Shown here piece after piece: positions 60,290 to 64,000 of a stretch of 64,000 nucleotides of DNA. A program made the position numbers and the translations under genes. Source of the DNA: Sipunculus nudus. Lineage: Eukaryota > Annelida > Sipuncula > Golfingiida > Sipunculidae. Position 1 is the stretch's first letter. Every line of letters starts with the position of its first letter. Location of the stretch: assembly GCA_026874595.1 (NCBI GenBank), contig CM049317.1, forward strand, positions 55,524,118-55,588,117, given 5' to 3'. The notes below the pieces were generated by a model. The model had not been told where the DNA came from, did not search any database, and saw only the letters and a list, made by a program, of their open reading frames with translations.

Positions 60290-60825
60290 TAAATCCCATT
60301 ACAGCCCCCCCCCCCCCCCGGTAATGTGAATTCGTTTCCAGATTACCACGAACGGTTGTCTCAACGTAATATTAGGATACCCTCTTACTGTTCAGATTAC
60401 CCCCGCACTGTTCAGGTTACCCCTTCGTGCACTGTTTAAAATAAATGAAAAATTCTCAGGTTTTAAACACCTGATAAATTATTCAAATAAACCTCAAGAT
60501 TTTAAAGCTGGAATCGGTCTATTAACATAAAATGTCGCAAAATGTTAATTATATTGTCAACTATTGTTTTTTTTTCATTAACTCAAACATTTTGACACAT
60601 GACACATTACATAGAAACATAAAATATACAAAGATCAAACTGATCTGAGAAATCCAGGAGAAATAAAGCACAAAAACTGTAAGGAAATAAACATGTAGAC
60701 ACGATTATTTTTAATGGTAATCATGTACAGTAGGGGAGGTGGGTGGGTTGGTAGATAATATGAAATTTATTTCAAGTTACCCCCTGGGTAATCTGGAGCA
60801 GGAGTAATCTGAAATCGCTACACCG
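60290..60825. repeat. Inverted AGATTACCC-word cluster, MITE-like
   Basis: CCAGATTACC (60340), CAGATTACCCC (60394) and CAGGTTACCCC (60414) on one side are mirrored by GGGTAATCTGG and GAGTAATCTGA (60786-60815) on the other. The interior is AT-rich. It may be a decayed foldback or MITE; the ends are uncertain. Confidence 0.4.
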
Positions 60826-61774
60826 TTTTTTTTAGTTTTGTGTTTATTTAGAAAACAATGATATAATTACTATCCAGAAATTTAATACAATGACATTACA
60901 ATTGTATCTGAGACTTAAAATGGAAATAATGCCCACTCTTTAACTAATACCCCAGTTGCAAATGCAGGTTTCAGAACTGGAAGTTAGGACTAGAAAAAGC
61001 TAGAGATATCCGACTACCTTGCATAACCAAAGGTTTGAATGGACATCCCATTTACCTTGCTTTCTTTTAGGAATTTTTCCAAGTAAGCTAACTGCATTTT
61101 TTAATGGAACGTTTTCACGCGAGCTTGCTTCTGGTACCAGGAAAGTAAAACATACTACATAAACTCAGCCCAATCTATTCACAAACTGTCACAATCAGCG
61201 TTTCAGTTTCAGTGCTGGATAAATACCATTAGAATTAGAGTGACAGGCGGTTTTATTACTGATAGTTTGAGAACACAATGGCAAAATACCATCCATGCAT
61301 GCAATACATAGGCAGGACACGTGCAGCTGACTTCACAACATTACTTACAGTCATACGTCGATATGACTCTAAAATTAGCTTGACAGCCTTTGCTTTAATA
61401 ATACGGGAGAGAAGTTTCCATTACTGTAGCAAGACATTTTTTTAATGAACCGTCATATGCTGTGTATGATTCAATGAAAGAATGACAATCTGAACACGAA
61501 TGTATATCGGACCTGCCAAATGAAATAAGCAAAATACGTAAATACTAAATGAGCAAGTAAAAAGAAAATAAAGGAGCGCAGCTCAAGGCGTGTCTTGTAT
61601 TTAAAATTGCTTTCTCTGGAAATGGGAAAGTGTATTGTGTACTGAGCCGAAGGTCTTGTCAATTCTGTCCCAAAAAATCGTTTTGTATTGTATACTTCTG
61701 AGAATACTTAATTTAACTCACTCTCTTTAAATCCATGATCTGGTAAACGTAAATGTTTCGCGGAGACAAGTAAT
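60826..61774. other. No recognisable gene
   Basis: AT-rich; no exon, RNA or element supported. Confidence 0.4.
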
Positions 61775-62185
61775 TTACGTCTATGGACTGATACTATGAG
61801 CAAGACAACGGATCCGCTGGTGTTAACTTAAGACCATTTTCCCTCGGTTTTCAAGGACCTGTTTTTAACTCCAGTCCGCCCCAAAACTGATCGCACAGAT
61901 CACAGACAACTTGATTTCGTCAGACAACTTTGTCAGCGTCCAAGGGAGAATCTAACTGTCCAACGATTTTAGTGGCAAGGGAGCGTGTATCGGCAATTTT
62001 TAGAGCGGGGCAATGCTTTTTTAAACCTCGCCGAAAACCTTTTATTATGTTATGATGATAGTATCCTCAGACGTTCTTTGCTTGCTCATCTACCATGCTT
62101 CCTGGTCATTTAAAATTTAATTTATAATAAATATTATAATATAACCTTAAAATTCATTGAGACAGAAGCCCGTTAGATGATCAAG
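61775..62185 (+). repeat. Local duplication E, copy 1
   Basis: Collinear with 63268-63640: GGACTGATACTAT, AAGGACCTGTTTTT-ACTCCAGTCCGCCC, CAACGATTTTAGTG, ACGTGTATCGGCAA-like and ATCTACCATGCTTCCTG segments in order. The copies differ by many substitutions and small indels. Confidence 0.75.
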
Positions 62186-62255
62186 GCCCTGTTTTTAACT
62201 CCAGTCCGCCCCAAAACTGACCACACAGATCACAGACATCTTGATTTCTATATTA
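62186..62255 (+). repeat. Local duplication E, partial third copy
   Basis: CCTGTTTTTAACTCCAGTCC and AAACTGACCACACAGATCAC repeat the first part of copy 1 immediately after it. Confidence 0.7.
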
Positions 62256-62527
62256 AGATTATAATGATGTTCATTCTTTCTGTCGTTGGCTCAGACCACT
62301 GCTTTTAAGACATGAACAATGTGTTGGCTGTGGTTCAACCAGATGAAAGGGCAGGTGCTTTTATTGCTGAAATCACCTTTATACTTTCAGACGGGTCTGA
62401 CGTAAAGCCAGACAGGGGATGTACAAAACACTTGGCAGCTAAACAGACGGAAAACTATAAGGTGGACGGTAGCATTATCGAATTTTATGCGGAGATGTGA
62501 CATTACTTTTCTTTTATTATTTATTTT

Positions 62528-62715
62528 GATGGAGGTAACCGTCTCATGATTACTTAACTAAGTACTTTGTGTGTTGGTAGAATTTCATATCGGTTTCGGA
62601 CTACGTGAACAGGGCGGCATTACGATTAAAGTGGTTTCAACCAGGCTGTGTGTACCGCACCTGCGGGTTCTGGGCGTGAGGAACCCCCGAAAGGAGCAGT
62701 GGAATTGAGTTAAAT
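62528..62715 (-). repeat. SINE family S, 3' fragment
   Basis: GGAGGTAACCGTC start (family 3' end), ATATCGGTTTCGGACTAC, GCACCTGCGGGTTCTGGG and GAGGAACCCCCGAAAGG. Head missing. The ORFs on either side are not coding in appearance. Confidence 0.6.
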
Positions 62716-63144
62716 ACGATTGTGGGGTACGATCTAGCATTTAAGCTTGCAGAACGCTCTCTGTGGGTATGGGTTGACCGTGAATATTTAACCACCCCGT
62801 TTGAGCCCTTTACCCTACTATTAGACAACAAACATCGATATGACATTATGACCCCATATTCCACCTACATGATTAACCTTATTTTTTGTCAAAGTGTAAT
62901 TGTTAATTTAGGTAGCATAGAAAGCAGGGCCCCTCATTAAAATTCCATTCTATAGCTTTTTTGTCTTGATGCTTGGACGCATAGAGTATATAATTTTACC
63001 TATAGAATGGTGTATAATCTGATGGTATATGTATCCATTTTTTTTGTATCTTTTAGTTTCAATTATATTTGACAATCAGTTAATACATTAAAAAGGCTGA
63101 GATATTCTAAGCACCCTGTATAAGTGAGCAACCTCTCAACACGC
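62716..63144. other. No recognisable gene
   Basis: Short ORF at 62722-62940 has no domain. Nothing else supported. Confidence 0.35.
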
Positions 63145-63267
63145 CGTATACATATTATTTCCGCATTATGACGGCAAAATTTTAGTGTGTACGCAAAATG
63201 GCAGCCCCCGTGAGCGGTTTCGTGAAACGATAAGGAATTATCCTGTAGGGAATCGGGGATGCGACAA
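63145..63267 (+). repeat. Dispersed repeat family D, copy 2
   Basis: TTTTAGTGTGTACGCAAAAT, GGCAGCCCCCGTGAGCGG and TTTCGTGAAAC match 38053-38190. It directly abuts local duplication E copy 2. Confidence 0.5.
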
Positions 63268-63640
63268 GAAAGTACGTCTGTGGACTGATACTATAAAGAA
63301 AGACAACGGGTCCACTTTCACTTAATTTTTAAGGACCTGTTTTTCACTCCAGTCCGCCCAAAACACTGATCACACATATCACAGACAAGTATTGTCAGCG
63401 GACAGGGGAGAATTTAGATGCCCAACGATTTTAGTGCAAGGGGACGTGTATCGGCAAAGTCAAGAGCGGAATAACGCTTTCTTGGGCCACGCCCAAATCT
63501 TTCAATTATATTATGATGATAGTATTTTCAGATGTCCTATGCTCGGTCATCTACCATGCTTCCTGATCGTATAAAATTTAATTTATAGTACATATTATAA
63601 TACAATCTTTAAATTCATGGAGACGGAGCCTATTAGATGA
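63268..63640 (+). repeat. Local duplication E, copy 2
   Basis: See 61775-62185. It lies about 1.49 kb downstream of copy 1 in the same orientation. Confidence 0.75.
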
Positions 63641-64000
63641 CTTTACCAAAGAATTCTGTTTAATTTAGCTTAGAATGCAACCTTTATTCCTTAATAAATA
63701 CATCATAGGAGAATATACATTTTTAAGTCAAGTGGGACTAGATTGTTGTTTTTAAGCAAAAGATAGATTTTAATCTACGCGCTAATTATCATATCGCTAT
63801 ATTGGATACCAATGACATGTCAACCATATGCTATATCTACTTCCTGTAGAATATTTGTAGAAATGTTATCAGTTCATAAAATACCTTTATTATCACATCT
63901 GAAAAGAACAGAACTTTGTACAATAGTATTATAACTAAACATTACAGCGTTGTAAAAAGCGCCTACCTTTTTATGGAAGTTTCAGTCAACTCCAAAGAGT
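63641..64000. other. No recognisable gene
   Basis: AT-rich to the window edge; nothing supported. Confidence 0.4.

Overview
The window looks like non-coding, repeat-dense nuclear DNA from a metazoan, most likely a marine invertebrate and plausibly a bivalve mollusc. It is AT-rich, with many (TA)n and homopolymer G/C tracts. No operons, dense ORFs or conserved housekeeping genes are visible. The repeats are Penelope-like elements, tRNA-derived SINEs, hAT-like MITEs, solo LTRs and the GGTCA-rich dispersed repeats that I associate with bivalve genomes. The taxon is an inference; no marker gene is present. The only host-gene signal I would defend is one short exon at 9712-9811 (signal-peptide-like peptide, good splice acceptor and donor).

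Layout. 1-12 kb: dispersed repeats (325-830; 2144-2815 with AGGTCA-type direct repeats), microsatellites, a 41-bp tandem repeat and the candidate exon. 12.1-14.2 kb: a hAT-like non-autonomous element built around seven ~155-bp tandem units, then a tRNA-like sequence. 15-23 kb: MITE and SINE fragments and a block rich in CGTAC/GTACG words.

The centrepiece is 23.1-31.9 kb. A Penelope-like element (PLE) lies on the minus strand: linker and zinc-finger-like Cys motif at 31.4-31.9 kb, GIY-YIG endonuclease half at 23.8-24.15 kb, and a hammerhead ribozyme at 23149-23196 in its 3' region. It is cut in two by a 7,247-bp foldback-like transposon (24147-31393). That insertion has an exact 6-bp target duplication (GTTTTA), about 1 kb of diverged terminal inverted repeats with identical outermost ends, and mirror-image subterminal arrays of a 21-bp unit centred on a TCGTACGTACGA palindrome (13 copies left, 9 right). 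It has no visible transposase and carries nested inverted and direct repeats. The insertion falls between the two signature strands of the GIY-YIG fold.

32-64 kb: further SINE copies of one family (some nested with a LINE 3' end), two solo LTRs of one family in opposite orientation (44.05-44.93 and 53.60-54.44 kb, each with a 4-bp target duplication), two copies of an element ending in AGCTCAGCTGA-like motifs (one expanded by a ~330-bp tandem array), a GC-rich inverted-repeat element (54.46-55.65 kb), and local duplications at 61.8-63.6 kb. Nothing here forms a pathway; the logic is one of nested insertions in what looks like intergenic or intronic DNA. All boundaries were read by eye, without alignment software, and those marked approximate may shift by tens of bases.
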